The translations under genes were made by a program, and so were the position numbers. 64,000 bases of DNA, from the NCBI GenBank assembly GCA_965262425.1, contig OZ253536.1, positions 3,782,001 to 3,846,000 of the forward strand, read 5' to 3'. The notes beneath the pieces are model-generated. The model was not told the origin of the DNA, did not search any database, and saw nothing but the letters and a program-made list of their open reading frames with translations. How positions within the stretch are numbered: position 1 is the stretch's first letter; every line of letters begins with the position of its first letter. This DNA is from CAZOZZ01 sp965262425 (lineage in GTDB: Bacteria; Acidobacteriota; Terriglobia; 20CM-2-55-15). Positions 33,953-42,378 of the stretch are shown here, in pieces.

Positions 33953-34906
33953 ATGACGGACCTTCTCGAGCGCCTCTTGAGGGGCGACATACGAGCGCTG
34001 GCCCGGGTGATCACAAGGGTCGAGAATCGCTCGAATGGAAGTGTGGCGATGCTGCGGGATCTGTTTCCGCGCGCGGGTGGGGCAACCATCGTCGGGGTGA
34101 CGGGCAGCCCGGGTTCCGGCAAGAGCACGCTCGTCGACAAGCTGGCGATGAGCTACCGAGCGTCGGAGCGGCCGGTCGGTGTGATTGCGGTGGACCCCAG
34201 CAGCCCGTTTACGGGTGGGGCGATTCTCGGCGACCGGATTCGGATGCACGCCTTGGAAAACGATCCCGGAGTGTACATCCGCAGCATGGCGACCCGAGGG
34301 CAGCTGGGAGGCCTGGCCGGAGCGACGACCGATGTGGTGACGGTCCTCGATGCCGCAGGCAGAGATCCCGTGATCGTCGAAACCGTCGGGGTGGGACAGG
34401 ACGAAATCGACATCGTGAGATTGGCCGACGTGTCCGTCGTGGTACTGGTGCCTGGAATGGGTGACGATATTCAGGCGCTGAAGGCCGGGATCATGGAGAT
34501 CGCCGACATCTTTGTGATCAACAAATGCGACCAACCTGGCATCGATAAGATGGAGAGAGCGATCCAGGCGATGCTTTCGCTGGCCCCGGGCGGCAACGAT
34601 TGGGATCCCCCGATTGTCCGGGTGGTTGCGACCAGTGGAGAAGGCATCGCGGAACTCCAGGAAACCGTCGAAGACTGCCACCGGCGCTTCAAGGAACAGC
34701 CCGTTGGGACCGAGCGACGACGGCGGGCGAGCAAGGACCGGCTCATGAAACTACTCGAAGAACGGCTGGTTCAGTTCGCACTGGAGAAATTCTCCGACGA
34801 AGAGTTGGACGCGGTCGTGGATCGTATTTCCCGCAGGGAGCAAGATCCCTATTCGGTTGTCGAGGAAATTCTGGAACGCCTGAACCTGAAGAGGTTGAGT
34901 TCATGA
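33953..34906 (+). CDS. meaB: Methylmalonyl-CoA mutase-associated GTPase MeaB
   Basis: A 317-aa G3E-family GTPase that chaperones adenosylcobalamin loading and protects methylmalonyl-CoA mutase. The P-loop is VTGSPGSGKSTLVDKLAMSY. The conserved IAVDPSSPFTGGAILGDRIR, MATRGQLGGLAGATTDVVTV and ETVGVGQDEIDIVRLAD are hallmarks, with NKCDQPG as the guanine-recognition motif. The next gene, epimerase mce, starts inside its stop codon (ATGA). The mutase subunits are not in the window. Confidence 0.95.
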   Translation: MTDLLERLLRGDIRALARVITRVENRSNGSVAMLRDLFPRAGGATIVGVTGSPGSGKSTLVDKLAMSYRASERPVGVIAVDPSSPFTGGAILGDRIRMHALENDPGVYIRSMATRGQLGGLAGATTDVVTVLDAAGRDPVIVETVGVGQDEIDIVRLADVSVVVLVPGMGDDIQALKAGIMEIADIFVINKCDQPGIDKMERAIQAMLSLAPGGNDWDPPIVRVVATSGEGIAELQETVEDCHRRFKEQPVGTERRRRASKDRLMKLLEERLVQFALEKFSDEELDAVVDRISRREQDPYSVVEEILERLNLKRLSS

Positions 34907-35301
34907 TCATCGAACACATCGGAATCGCCGTAACATCGCTGGCAGAAGCCACCAGGACTTACCAGGACTGCCTGGACCTCGCGGCCCCGGACTATGAAGA
35001 GGTGAAGGATCAGGGAGTCCGGGTTGCGATGCTCCCGATTGGTGAGAGCAGGATAGAGTTCCTCGAACCGACGAGTCCGGACTCTCCGATCGCAAAGTTC
35101 ATGGCCAAGCGCGGCCCGGGAATCCATCACCTGGCAATCCGGGTCGACAACATCGAACAATCTCTGGAACGGTTTAAGAAGGCGGGGGCGCGATTGATCG
35201 ATCAGGAGCCTCGACAGGGCGCCCACAATACGCGCGTCGCCTTCGTTCACCCCTCGTCCATGAACGGAGTCTTGCTGGAGCTGGTCGAACATGGGAAATG
35301 A
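34903..35301 (+). CDS. mce: Methylmalonyl-CoA epimerase
   Basis: A 132-aa glyoxalase-fold enzyme interconverting the methylmalonyl-CoA epimers. Metal ligands: His in IIEHIGIAVTSL, His in PGIHHLAIRVDNIEQ and Glu in GVLLELVEHGK. The start ATG overlaps the meaB stop, and the stop lies inside the mtnP start region, giving a tight operon. Together with meaB this supports a B12-dependent propionate or branched-chain route. Confidence 0.93.
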   Translation: MIIEHIGIAVTSLAEATRTYQDCLDLAAPDYEEVKDQGVRVAMLPIGESRIEFLEPTSPDSPIAKFMAKRGPGIHHLAIRVDNIEQSLERFKKAGARLIDQEPRQGAHNTRVAFVHPSSMNGVLLELVEHGK

Positions 35302-36157
35302 AATCAGGATCGGAGTTATCGGGGGCAGCGGCCTTTACGACATGGAGGGTCTGACGGGGATCGAAGAGGTGGCAGTCGACACACCGTTCGGAACACCATC
35401 GGAGCGGTACCGTACGGGTATGCTGGACGGACAGATGATCGCGTTCCTGGCCCGGCACGGGCGCGGACATACGATTTCGCCATCCGAGCTCAATTTCCGG
35501 GCCAACATCTACGGTTTCAAGAAGCTCGGTGTGGAACGGATTATTTCAGCCAGTGCGGTCGGTTCGCTCAGGGAAGAGCTCGAGCCGCTGGACATCGTCC
35601 TGCCGGATCAATTCTTCGATCGCACCCGAACGCGAGTGTCGACCTTCTTCGGGGACGGACTTGTCGCCCACGTCAGCTTTGGAGATCCGATCTGCAGCGA
35701 TCTTGCCGATACCATCGAGAGCGCAGGGACGGACACCGGGATCCGGATCAAGCGCGGCGGCACCTACGTCTGCATGGAAGGACCACAGTTCTCGACCAGG
35801 GCGGAGTCCAACACGTATCGCAGTTGGGGTATGGACGTCATCGGGATGACGAATCTGCAGGAAGCCAAGCTCGCCCGCGAAGCCGAGATTTGCTACACCA
35901 CGATGGCTCTGGTGACCGACTATGACTGCTGGCACCCGCAGCACGACTCCGTCACGGTCAGTGACGTCGTCGACAACCTGAAGAAGAACAGCGTCAATGC
36001 CCAGAAGGTCATCCGGGCCGCCCTCGGCCGCATGCCGGGGGAACGGACATGTGGCTGCAAGGACGCTCTCCAGTACGCTTTGATCACAGACCCCACCCGG
36101 ATTCCCGAGGAAACGAAACAGCGGTTGGCGTTGCTGGTCGGGAAGTACCTGGCCTAG
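35291..36157 (+). CDS. mtnP: S-methyl-5'-thioadenosine phosphorylase
   Basis: A 288-aa purine-nucleoside-phosphorylase-family enzyme releasing adenine and methylthioribose 1-phosphate for methionine salvage. Features: IGVIGGSGLYDMEGLTG, TPFGTPSERY, FLARHGRGHTISPSELNFRA, ISASAVGSLREELEPLDIVL, YVCMEGPQFSTRAESNTYRS and MALVTDYDCWH with the catalytic Asp. It overlaps mce by 11 bp. Its TAG stop (36155-36157) is formed at the edge of a repeat element. Confidence 0.94.
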   Translation: MGNEIRIGVIGGSGLYDMEGLTGIEEVAVDTPFGTPSERYRTGMLDGQMIAFLARHGRGHTISPSELNFRANIYGFKKLGVERIISASAVGSLREELEPLDIVLPDQFFDRTRTRVSTFFGDGLVAHVSFGDPICSDLADTIESAGTDTGIRIKRGGTYVCMEGPQFSTRAESNTYRSWGMDVIGMTNLQEAKLAREAEICYTTMALVTDYDCWHPQHDSVTVSDVVDNLKKNSVNAQKVIRAALGRMPGERTCGCKDALQYALITDPTRIPEETKQRLALLVGKYLA

Positions 36158-36336
36158 GAGCCCGTGGTGGAACTCTGTAGGGTCGCGCGCAGGGGTATTC
36201 GGGGCTCAGGCGCGAAATGAGGAGCGGAACGATGCTTTGTCATCGTGACCGACGAATGACAAAGCCTGTGGCCCGAAGACCCCTGCGCCCTTCGGGTTAC
36301 GACGGCATGGGGCCAGCTGCGGCGTTGCCACTCCTA

Positions 36337-37487
36337 GTGGTCCCCGTCAAACAGACTGTAACTTATCGAGCTTCTTTCGGGCACGTTGAACTTTTTCAAG
36401 AATATCGGAAGCCGTTGCGGTCCAAATGAAGGGCTTCGGGTTCTGATTGTGACCCCCGACATATTCCTCCACGGCCTGGATTAGCTCAGGAACCGAATGG
36501 AAAACCCCGCGCCGAAGCCGTTGTTCGGAAAGATCCCGGAAGAAGCGTTCGACCATGTTCAGCCAGGATGCACTGGTCGGTGTGAAGTGCACATGAAAGC
36601 GCGTGTTGCGCTTCAACCAGTTGACGACTTTCTGATGTTTGTGCGTGGCGTAGTTGTCGCAAATGATATGGATCTGTTTGTCTTTCGGCACGGAACGTTT
36701 GATCTGATTGAGAAACCGGATCCATTCCTGATGACGATGCTTCGGCATACAGGTCCCGATAATCGAGCCGTCCAGCGTATTGAGCGCGGCGAACATCGTG
36801 GTCGTCCCGTTGCGTTTGTAGTCGTGGGTGAGGGTGCCGCACCGCCCCTTCTTCAGAGGTAACCCGGGTTGCGTGCGGTCCAGGGCCTGCATCTGGCTCT
36901 TCTCATCGCAGGACAAAACAATGGCGTTTTCCGGAGGGTTCAGATACAAACCGACCACATCCTCCAACTTCTCGACAAATTGTTTGTCGTTGGAAAGTTT
37001 GAAGGTGCGTGCCAGATGAGGCTTCAAGCCATGAGCCCGCCAGATTCTCCCTACCGTGGACTCGCTGACGCCGGTTGCCCTGGCCATCAAGGACCGGCTC
37101 CAGTGCGTGGCGTTCGGAGGCTTCCCTTCGACCGTCTTCTTCACGATCCGGGCCCGCTTCCGGCGGCCGATCGAGGGAATCCGTCCACTGCGGGAAGCGT
37201 CCTTTTCGATTCCCCCGAGGCCATCTTCAACGAAACGATCGCGCCAACGTCCGGCCTTTTGACGAGTGATGTCCAACTTGGCAGCGATCTCCTGATTGTC
37301 CAGACCCCCGGCGGCCAGCAAGACAATTCGAGATCGTTCCGCCAACCGGACCGCCACACTGCGGCTTCGGCTCAGTCGCTCCAGTTCCTTCCGCACAGGA
37401 ATGTCCAATTTAATCGTCGGTGCTCTCCTCATATATACTCAGACGTAGGAAAGCTGAATAAGTTACATTAACTGTGACGGACTACAC
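36337..37487 (-). mobile_element. IS630-family insertion sequence
   Basis: A 1,151-bp element flanked by TA (36335-36336 and 37488-37489), the duplicated target of IS630/mariner-type elements. The ends are imperfect inverted repeats: left GTGGTCCCCGTCAAACAGAC and the right end's complement GTGTAGTCCGTCACAGTTAA, each followed by TGTAACTTAT. The original target reads CTAG, the favoured IS630 site. Confidence 0.85.
36347..37432 (-). CDS. IS630-family transposase
   Basis: A 361-aa transposase. The N-terminal helix-turn-helix region has LAAGGLDNQEIAAKLDITRQ and KAGRWRDRFVEDG. The DDE core has VLSCDEKSQMQALDRTQPG (first Asp), IHIICDNYATHKHQKVVNWL (second Asp) and SWLNMVERFFRDLSEQRLRR (Glu). The reading frame is intact, so the element may be active. 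Confidence 0.93.
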   Translation of the reverse strand: MRRAPTIKLDIPVRKELERLSRSRSVAVRLAERSRIVLLAAGGLDNQEIAAKLDITRQKAGRWRDRFVEDGLGGIEKDASRSGRIPSIGRRKRARIVKKTVEGKPPNATHWSRSLMARATGVSESTVGRIWRAHGLKPHLARTFKLSNDKQFVEKLEDVVGLYLNPPENAIVLSCDEKSQMQALDRTQPGLPLKKGRCGTLTHDYKRNGTTTMFAALNTLDGSIIGTCMPKHRHQEWIRFLNQIKRSVPKDKQIHIICDNYATHKHQKVVNWLKRNTRFHVHFTPTSASWLNMVERFFRDLSEQRLRRGVFHSVPELIQAVEEYVGGHNQNPKPFIWTATASDILEKVQRARKKLDKLQSV

Positions 37488-37581
37488 TAGATCGATGGGA
37501 AGCATCGACGTCGTCGTGGCGCCTTGCATCTAGCCCCATGGCGCTCGTAACGCGACCCTACAGAGTTCCACCACGGGCTCC

Positions 37582-37746
37582 TAGGAGCCTGCGCGGCAGA
37601 TGGGATCGTAGCGAGAAAGTGGAGAATCGAGGACAGATTTTCTCGATTTTGAGGCAAATAGTGGTTCTATTTAACGAAAAATCAGGGAAATATGGACCGA
37701 TTCCTACCGCTTTCGCAGTAGATTCCTTCTGCCGCGCAGGCTCCTG
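37582..37746. repeat. Family D inverted repeat element
   Basis: Left arm TAGGAGCCTGCGCGGCAGAT and right arm TTCTGCCGCGCAGGCTCCTG are inverted; the inner AGTAGATTCCTTCTGCC of the right arm matches the half copy at 14730-14782. About 130 bp of AT-rich sequence lies between the arms. It ends a few bases before the CPBP protease start and may carry or replace its promoter. Confidence 0.75.
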
Positions 37747-37752
37747 ACTGTC

Positions 37753-38709
37753 GTGTCCACTTTTGTCAACGACAACAGCGAGCTTCGATCTGGCTGGAAG
37801 TTTGCGTTCTACCTCCTGCTCTTCGGCATCTTCCTGTTGGCGACCGGAGCAGCGATATCCCTTCTGGCCGACCCTTCGATTGTGAGCAACGAAATCGGTT
37901 TTCTGGGGATCAACGCGCTCGCGTTGGCCGCCCCAGCCGTCCTGGCACTCGCGTTCATGATCCGGTTCGTGGATCGGGTGCCGTTTGCCACGTTCGGGAC
38001 CGGTCGGCACGAAGGCATGGGGCGAGACTTCCTGTTCGGTATGCTCATCGCCGCGGGCATGCTGACCATCTTCGTATTGACATCTGCCGCGACGGGTGGA
38101 CTGGCAATCGAAACCGCGCCGCATGCAGATGGTTTCTGGGGCCGGTTCATAGTCGTTATCATCCTGCTTGGCGTCTCCGCCTTTAACGAGGAACTTGTGT
38201 TTCGCGGTTATCCGATGCAGATCCTGATGAAGGGCATCGGGCCCGTCCCTGCCGTGCTCGTCATGTCGGGCCTGTTCGGATTGCTCCACCACCTGAATCC
38301 CAACGCCACGTGGCTGGGTACTCTCAACGTGTTCCTGGCCGGCGTATTGTTGTCGGCGGCATACCTCCGGACACGGTCGCTGTGGTTTCCCTTCGGCATT
38401 CACATCGGATGGAATCTCGGACTGGGCCCGATCTTCGGATTTCCGGTCTCCGGCCTGACCATCAGCTCGATATGGGCCAGCCAGGGACTGGGAGCCGATT
38501 GGGTCACCGGTGGCGAATTCGGGCCCGAGGGAGGGGTTCTCGGAACGCTTGCGATTATAGTTGCGGTCGTTGCAGTGCGGTGGACGCGTTCTGTAGGTGT
38601 CAGCCCGACATTGCGGACGCTCCTGCTGAGATATCCGAATAAGGTATACACAGGCCCAGGCATTCATTTGGACAAGCCCGCCGGAAACGATCCACGGACT
38701 TCTAGTTGA
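37753..38709 (+). CDS. CPBP (CAAX-protease-like) intramembrane metalloprotease
   Basis: A 318-aa membrane protein with about eight hydrophobic segments. The two catalytic/zinc motifs of the CPBP/Abi family are present: AFNEELVFRGYPMQILMKGI (EExxxR) and MSGLFGLLHHLNPNATW (FxxxH), with a third HIGWNLGLG near the end. It begins at GTG 37753 just after a repeat. Members cleave prenylated or other membrane substrates, or act in bacteriocin self-immunity; the role here is unknown. The C-terminal 40 residues are non-membranous and not conserved. Confidence 0.85.
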   Translation: MSTFVNDNSELRSGWKFAFYLLLFGIFLLATGAAISLLADPSIVSNEIGFLGINALALAAPAVLALAFMIRFVDRVPFATFGTGRHEGMGRDFLFGMLIAAGMLTIFVLTSAATGGLAIETAPHADGFWGRFIVVIILLGVSAFNEELVFRGYPMQILMKGIGPVPAVLVMSGLFGLLHHLNPNATWLGTLNVFLAGVLLSAAYLRTRSLWFPFGIHIGWNLGLGPIFGFPVSGLTISSIWASQGLGADWVTGGEFGPEGGVLGTLAIIVAVVAVRWTRSVGVSPTLRTLLLRYPNKVYTGPGIHLDKPAGNDPRTSS

Positions 38710-38719
38710 GGAAACATAA

Positions 38720-39634
38720 ATGGAATCATCTATTCTCGTCGTCGGCTCGGTGGCCCTCGACTCGGTAAAGACGCCGTTCGGACAGGCAGACGAAGTCCTC
38801 GGAGGTTCGGCAACGTACTTTTCGGTCGCAGCCAGCTTCTTCTCGCGGATTCGGGTTGTAGCGGTGGTTGGAACGGATTTCGGCGACGACCACGCCGCCA
38901 TGTTCAAGAGACACAACATCGATACGGACGGACTGGTCCGAACGGACGGGCGAACGTTCCGTTGGAAGGGTGAATACAGCTATGACTTGAACGAAGCGCG
39001 CACGCTCGACACCCAGCTCAATGTGTTTGAATCTTTCGAGCCCACCATACCCACATCCTACAAGGCGTCAGACTACGTGTTCCTCGGAAACATCGATCCG
39101 GAATTGCAGTTACAGGTGCTCGACCAGATCGAACAGCCGCGTATCGTTGCATGCGACACCATGAATTTCTGGATCGACGGCAAACTTGATGAGTTGAAGA
39201 GAACCCTCGGACGTGTCGACATCCTCCTCATCAACGATGGCGAAACGCGGATGCTGGCCGGCGAAGCGAACCTCGTTCGAGCGGCACACAAGATCATGGC
39301 CATGGGCCCGCGGATCCTGATTGTCAAACGAGGTGAATACGGCGTCCTGATGTTTAACGAAAATTCGATCTTCGGGGCTCCGGCATTTCCGCTCGAGGAG
39401 GTTTACGACCCCACCGGGGCGGGGGATTCCTTTGCGGGCGGCTTCATGGGATATCTCGCCCAGGCCGGAGAACTGACCGACGATGCCTTGCGTCGGGCAA
39501 TCATCTTTGGATCGGTGATGGCGTCGTTCAACGTCGAAAACTTCAGCCTGGACGGCTTGTCCAGACTCACCCGCACCGACATCGATACCCGTTTCGGACA
39601 GTTTAAGAAGTTGACGCATTTTGAGGCGCTCTAG
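38720..39634 (+). CDS. PfkB-family carbohydrate/nucleoside kinase
   Basis: A 304-aa ribokinase-like enzyme. N-terminal ILVVGSVALDSVKTPFG and the di-glycine VLGGSATYFSVAASFF are followed by VVAVVGTDFGDD. The C-terminal signature VYDPTGAGDSFAGGFMGYLA contains the catalytic Asp and anion hole. The substrate is not identifiable; similar proteins are annotated as sugar or adenosine kinases. The TAG stop lies within CTAG at the start of the MITE at 39633. Confidence 0.85.
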   Translation: MESSILVVGSVALDSVKTPFGQADEVLGGSATYFSVAASFFSRIRVVAVVGTDFGDDHAAMFKRHNIDTDGLVRTDGRTFRWKGEYSYDLNEARTLDTQLNVFESFEPTIPTSYKASDYVFLGNIDPELQLQVLDQIEQPRIVACDTMNFWIDGKLDELKRTLGRVDILLINDGETRMLAGEANLVRAAHKIMAMGPRILIVKRGEYGVLMFNENSIFGAPAFPLEEVYDPTGAGDSFAGGFMGYLAQAGELTDDALRRAIIFGSVMASFNVENFSLDGLSRLTRTDIDTRFGQFKKLTHFEAL

Positions 39635-39904
39635 TGTCCTGTCCCGTGAATACGGTTGCTATATTTCGGAGCGCGACGGTGCTGGATTTGGCGGAGCGAC
39701 GACGAGGCAATGCTCTTCATTGTGAGGAGGAGCGACTCCAAAGACGGTGCCGTTCCGCCCGAACCCGTAGGGCCGATGGAGGTTGCTGGTTGCGACGGCC
39801 GAACCGATCGGGCGTACACTGACGTTCATAAATCGATCGAACGCCCATGTTACGTCTGGCACCTACCATCGGAGATAGTAATCGTATTTGCGGGACAGGA
39901 CACT
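39633..39904. mobile_element. 272-bp MITE-like element with AGTGTCCTGTCCC ends
   Basis: Left end AGTGTCCTGTCCCGTGAATA and right end ATTTGCGGGACAGGACACT are inverted repeats (AGTGTCCTGTCCCG perfect). It carries no convincing ORF. It occupies the whole gap between the PfkB kinase and dapF, beginning inside the kinase TAG stop (CTAG) and ending about 20 bp before dapF. Confidence 0.8.
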
Positions 39905-39923
39905 TGAGGCCTCGGCGGTAACG

Positions 39924-40778
39924 ATGATTCCCTTTGTAAAAACACAAGCGCTCGGCAACGACTTCATCCTGGTGGAACAGGGCCGGGTCCATCACGATCA
40001 CTACCGCGACCTGTCCGAACGCATCTGCGACCGTCATCTCGGAATAGGCGCGGACGGTTTGATCGTATGGAACGAGGGTGACGACGGTTTCGATCTCAGG
40101 ATCTTTAACATGGACGGTAGTGAAGCCGAGTGTTCGGGTAACGGCCTGCGCTGTCTGGCAGCGTATCTGACGCAATCGGACCGCGCCGGAGACGTCGTCC
40201 GATTGCGCACCGTCGCGGGTTCATATCTGCTCCGGGCTGTGAACGACAGGTTCGAAGCGAAAATGGGCCGGCCGCGACTTTCCCCTCCGGAAATTCCGTT
40301 CATTGCGCCAACGCCACTCGACAGAGTTGTGGACTATCCCCTGGAGATCGGAGCCGACAATCTCGTGCGTATCACGGCCTGCTCGACGGGAAATCCCCAT
40401 TGCTCGGTGTTTGTGGATTCGATCGATCGCGACACCCTGCGGACACTGGGGCCGAAACTGGAACGTCACCCCGCCTTTCCCAACAGGACCAACGTCGAAT
40501 TCGTTCGCATTCTGGACAGGTCGGAAATCGAAGTGGCGTTCTGGGAACGCGGCGTGGGAGAAACCTTCGCATCGGGTACGGGTTCGTGCGGCGCGACCGT
40601 CGCGTCCATTCTCAATGGAAAAACAGAACGTAAGGTGAGGGTCCACACCCGAGGAGGCATCCTCGACGTGGAATGGTCCGAAGAGGGCAACCTCACACTC
40701 ACCTCGACGGCATACGTGGTGGCCGAAGGGCACTATATTGAGCGTTCACAGGCGGAGGATTCATCAGAGCTGTCATGA
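39924..40778 (+). CDS. dapF: Diaminopimelate epimerase
   Basis: A 284-aa enzyme converting LL- to meso-diaminopimelate for lysine and peptidoglycan synthesis. The two catalytic cysteines are in SEAECSGNGLRCLAAYLTQ (first) and FASGTGSCGATVASILNG (second). IPFVKTQALGNDFILVEQG at the N-terminus and HLGIGADGLIVW also match. ATG 39924 is chosen because it begins the conserved N-terminus. The next gene overlaps the stop (ATGA). Confidence 0.95.
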   Translation: MIPFVKTQALGNDFILVEQGRVHHDHYRDLSERICDRHLGIGADGLIVWNEGDDGFDLRIFNMDGSEAECSGNGLRCLAAYLTQSDRAGDVVRLRTVAGSYLLRAVNDRFEAKMGRPRLSPPEIPFIAPTPLDRVVDYPLEIGADNLVRITACSTGNPHCSVFVDSIDRDTLRTLGPKLERHPAFPNRTNVEFVRILDRSEIEVAFWERGVGETFASGTGSCGATVASILNGKTERKVRVHTRGGILDVEWSEEGNLTLTSTAYVVAEGHYIERSQAEDSSELS

Positions 40779-41749
40779 ACACGTTATTGGATGTCGCAAT
40801 CATCGGAGCGGGCCCGACCGGACTGGCCACGGCAATCGAGGCAAAGAGGCATGACATCGATTATGTCGTGATCGAAAAAGGCTGTCTCACAAATTCGATT
40901 TTTAACTTTCCCACGCAGATGGTGTTCTTCACGACACCGGAGCGTCTGGAAATCGGCAACATGCCTCTGGTGTGTGAGCGTGAAAAACCGAATCGGAACG
41001 AAGCTCTGAAGTATTACCGGAAGGTGGTCGAGGCGACGGGATTGAAGGTCCACCAGTACGAGGATGTCCTCGGTGTCAGTGGGAAAGACGGTGGTTTCGA
41101 GATCCGGACGGACGTCGATGACTATAAAGCGAGGAACGTCGTGCTGGCCACCGGCTACTACGACAACCCGAATTTGATCGGGGTCCCAGGCGAAGACCTG
41201 CCTCACGTTTCTCACTACTACACCGAGGCTCACCCTTGCTTCGATCGGGACGTCGTCGTGATAGGCGGCAAGAATTCCGCAGCCGAAGCGGCACTGGAAC
41301 TGTTCCGAAGTGGCGCTCGGGTCACACTCCTCCACCGCGGAAGCGAACTGGGGCAATCGATCAAGTACTGGGTTCGACCCGATATTGGGAATCGAATCGA
41401 GCGAAAAGAAATCGAGGCACACTTCAACACCGTTGTCGAAGAGATAACACCAACCCACGTTCGGGCGCGAACAAAACAGACGGTTCTGGAAATCAAAGCC
41501 GACCAGGTCTTCGCGCTGACCGGATACCACCAAGACACGAAGTTCTTCGAACAACTCGGGGTGCAATTCGACACGGAAATACTCGAACCGGTATATAACC
41601 CCGAAACCTACGAAACAAACGTCCCCGGCGTCTTCCTCGCCGGATCCATCGTAGCCGGAAAAAAACACCGCGAAATATTCATAGAGAACGGCCGCTTCCA
41701 CGGGGAATCCGTGATCCGAACCATCGCCTCCCGTTTGAACAAGAAATAA
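40775..41749 (+). CDS. ypdA: YpdA-type bacillithiol disulfide reductase (FAD/NAD(P)H)
   Basis: A 324-aa flavoprotein. FAD-binding GxGxxG is seen in DVAIIGAGPTGLATAIEAKR, and NAD(P)H-binding in DVVVIGGKNSAAEAALELFR, plus the late GVFLAGSIVAGKK. The conserved SIFNFPTQMVFFTTPERLEI and the LxLTGYHQDTKFFEQLGVQF motif match YpdA proteins that keep bacillithiol reduced. This implies bacillithiol use by the host, although the biosynthetic genes are not in the window. Overlaps dapF by four bases. Confidence 0.88.
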   Translation: MNTLLDVAIIGAGPTGLATAIEAKRHDIDYVVIEKGCLTNSIFNFPTQMVFFTTPERLEIGNMPLVCEREKPNRNEALKYYRKVVEATGLKVHQYEDVLGVSGKDGGFEIRTDVDDYKARNVVLATGYYDNPNLIGVPGEDLPHVSHYYTEAHPCFDRDVVVIGGKNSAAEAALELFRSGARVTLLHRGSELGQSIKYWVRPDIGNRIERKEIEAHFNTVVEEITPTHVRARTKQTVLEIKADQVFALTGYHQDTKFFEQLGVQFDTEILEPVYNPETYETNVPGVFLAGSIVAGKKHREIFIENGRFHGESVIRTIASRLNKK

Positions 41750-41791
41750 CCTGTCCAGTCAGTGGTAACAGAACGAGACGTCTCGAACTTT

Positions 41792-41937
41792 CACCGCAGA
41801 GACGCGGAGATCGCGGAGAGGCGAATTTTTCACCGCAGAGGCGCAGAGGCGCAGAGGCGCAGAGGGAGGATACAAGTTCTTTAGGACTCGCCTCTTTCTT
41901 GTCTTCTTTGCGCCTCTGCGCCTCTGCGGTGAAAAAA
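41792..41937. repeat. Diverged family A repeat (CACCGCAGAGGCGCAGAGG type)
   Basis: Left units TTTCACCGCAGAGACGCGGA and TTTCACCGCAGAGGCGCAGA (followed by further GGCGCAGA steps), and right unit CGCCTCTGCGCCTCTGCGGT. It lies between convergent ypdA and ferredoxin genes. Confidence 0.75.
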
Positions 41938-41979
41938 CCGATGGCGGCCGACCGGCCGCCTTTTCTTCGTAGGCTGTTG

Positions 41980-42378
41980 CTAGTCGCCGGCTACTTCGAC
42001 AGGTTCGTAGGCGGCGACGGCGTCTTCGTACTTATCGTGAAGTTCGATCCCGAAGTATTCCTCGACATCGGCGGTGGGGTACATTGCGATGGCGTCCCAG
42101 GCCATCCTCTCGCAGACGTGCACACAGATTTTGCAACCGATGCATTCGTCGAATCGGATCTGGACGGGATCGACGATGACGCCGACATTGTTGGACAAAT
42201 CGCGTGGGACGGATTCGATGCAGTCGACCGGACAGAAAGGCACACAGGCTTCGCAGCCGGTGCAGTTGTCGGGGTTCACGACCGCGAGGATCTTAGGCTT
42301 CTTTTTCTTGCGCGTGATCTTCCCTGGAGCTTCCGGAATGATCGCGGTCGGGTTTGCCTTTTTCTTACTCACTGCCAT
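41980..42378 (-). CDS. 2[4Fe-4S] ferredoxin
   Basis: A 132-aa protein. A lysine-rich N-terminal tail (KITRKKKKPKILAVV) is followed by two CxxCxxCxxxC clusters: NCTGCEACVPFCPVDCIE and ECIGCKICVHVCERMAWDAI. The C-terminal part is acidic. It starts within the 3' end of ispH (14-bp overlap), so the pair is co-transcribed; it could donate electrons to the IspH iron-sulfur enzyme. Lysine-rich N-terminal extensions are unusual for small ferredoxins. Confidence 0.9.
   Translation of the reverse strand: MAVSKKKANPTAIIPEAPGKITRKKKKPKILAVVNPDNCTGCEACVPFCPVDCIESVPRDLSNNVGVIVDPVQIRFDECIGCKICVHVCERMAWDAIAMYPTADVEEYFGIELHDKYEDAVAAYEPVEVAGD

Larger units (their letters stand above)
36154..37584. mobile_element. 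MITE-like element (terminal repeats GGAGCCCGTGGTGG), split by IS630
   Basis: Left end CTAGGAGCCCGTGGTGGAAC at 36154-36173 continues as TCTGTAGGGTCGCG. The right end, near 37551-37584, is its perfect complement (for example GTTCCACCACGGGCTCCTAG at its tip). Both tips abut TA within CTAG. Without the inserted IS630 the element is about 280 bp. It has no coding capacity. A family D repeat starts at the same CTAG on its right side. Confidence 0.82.
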
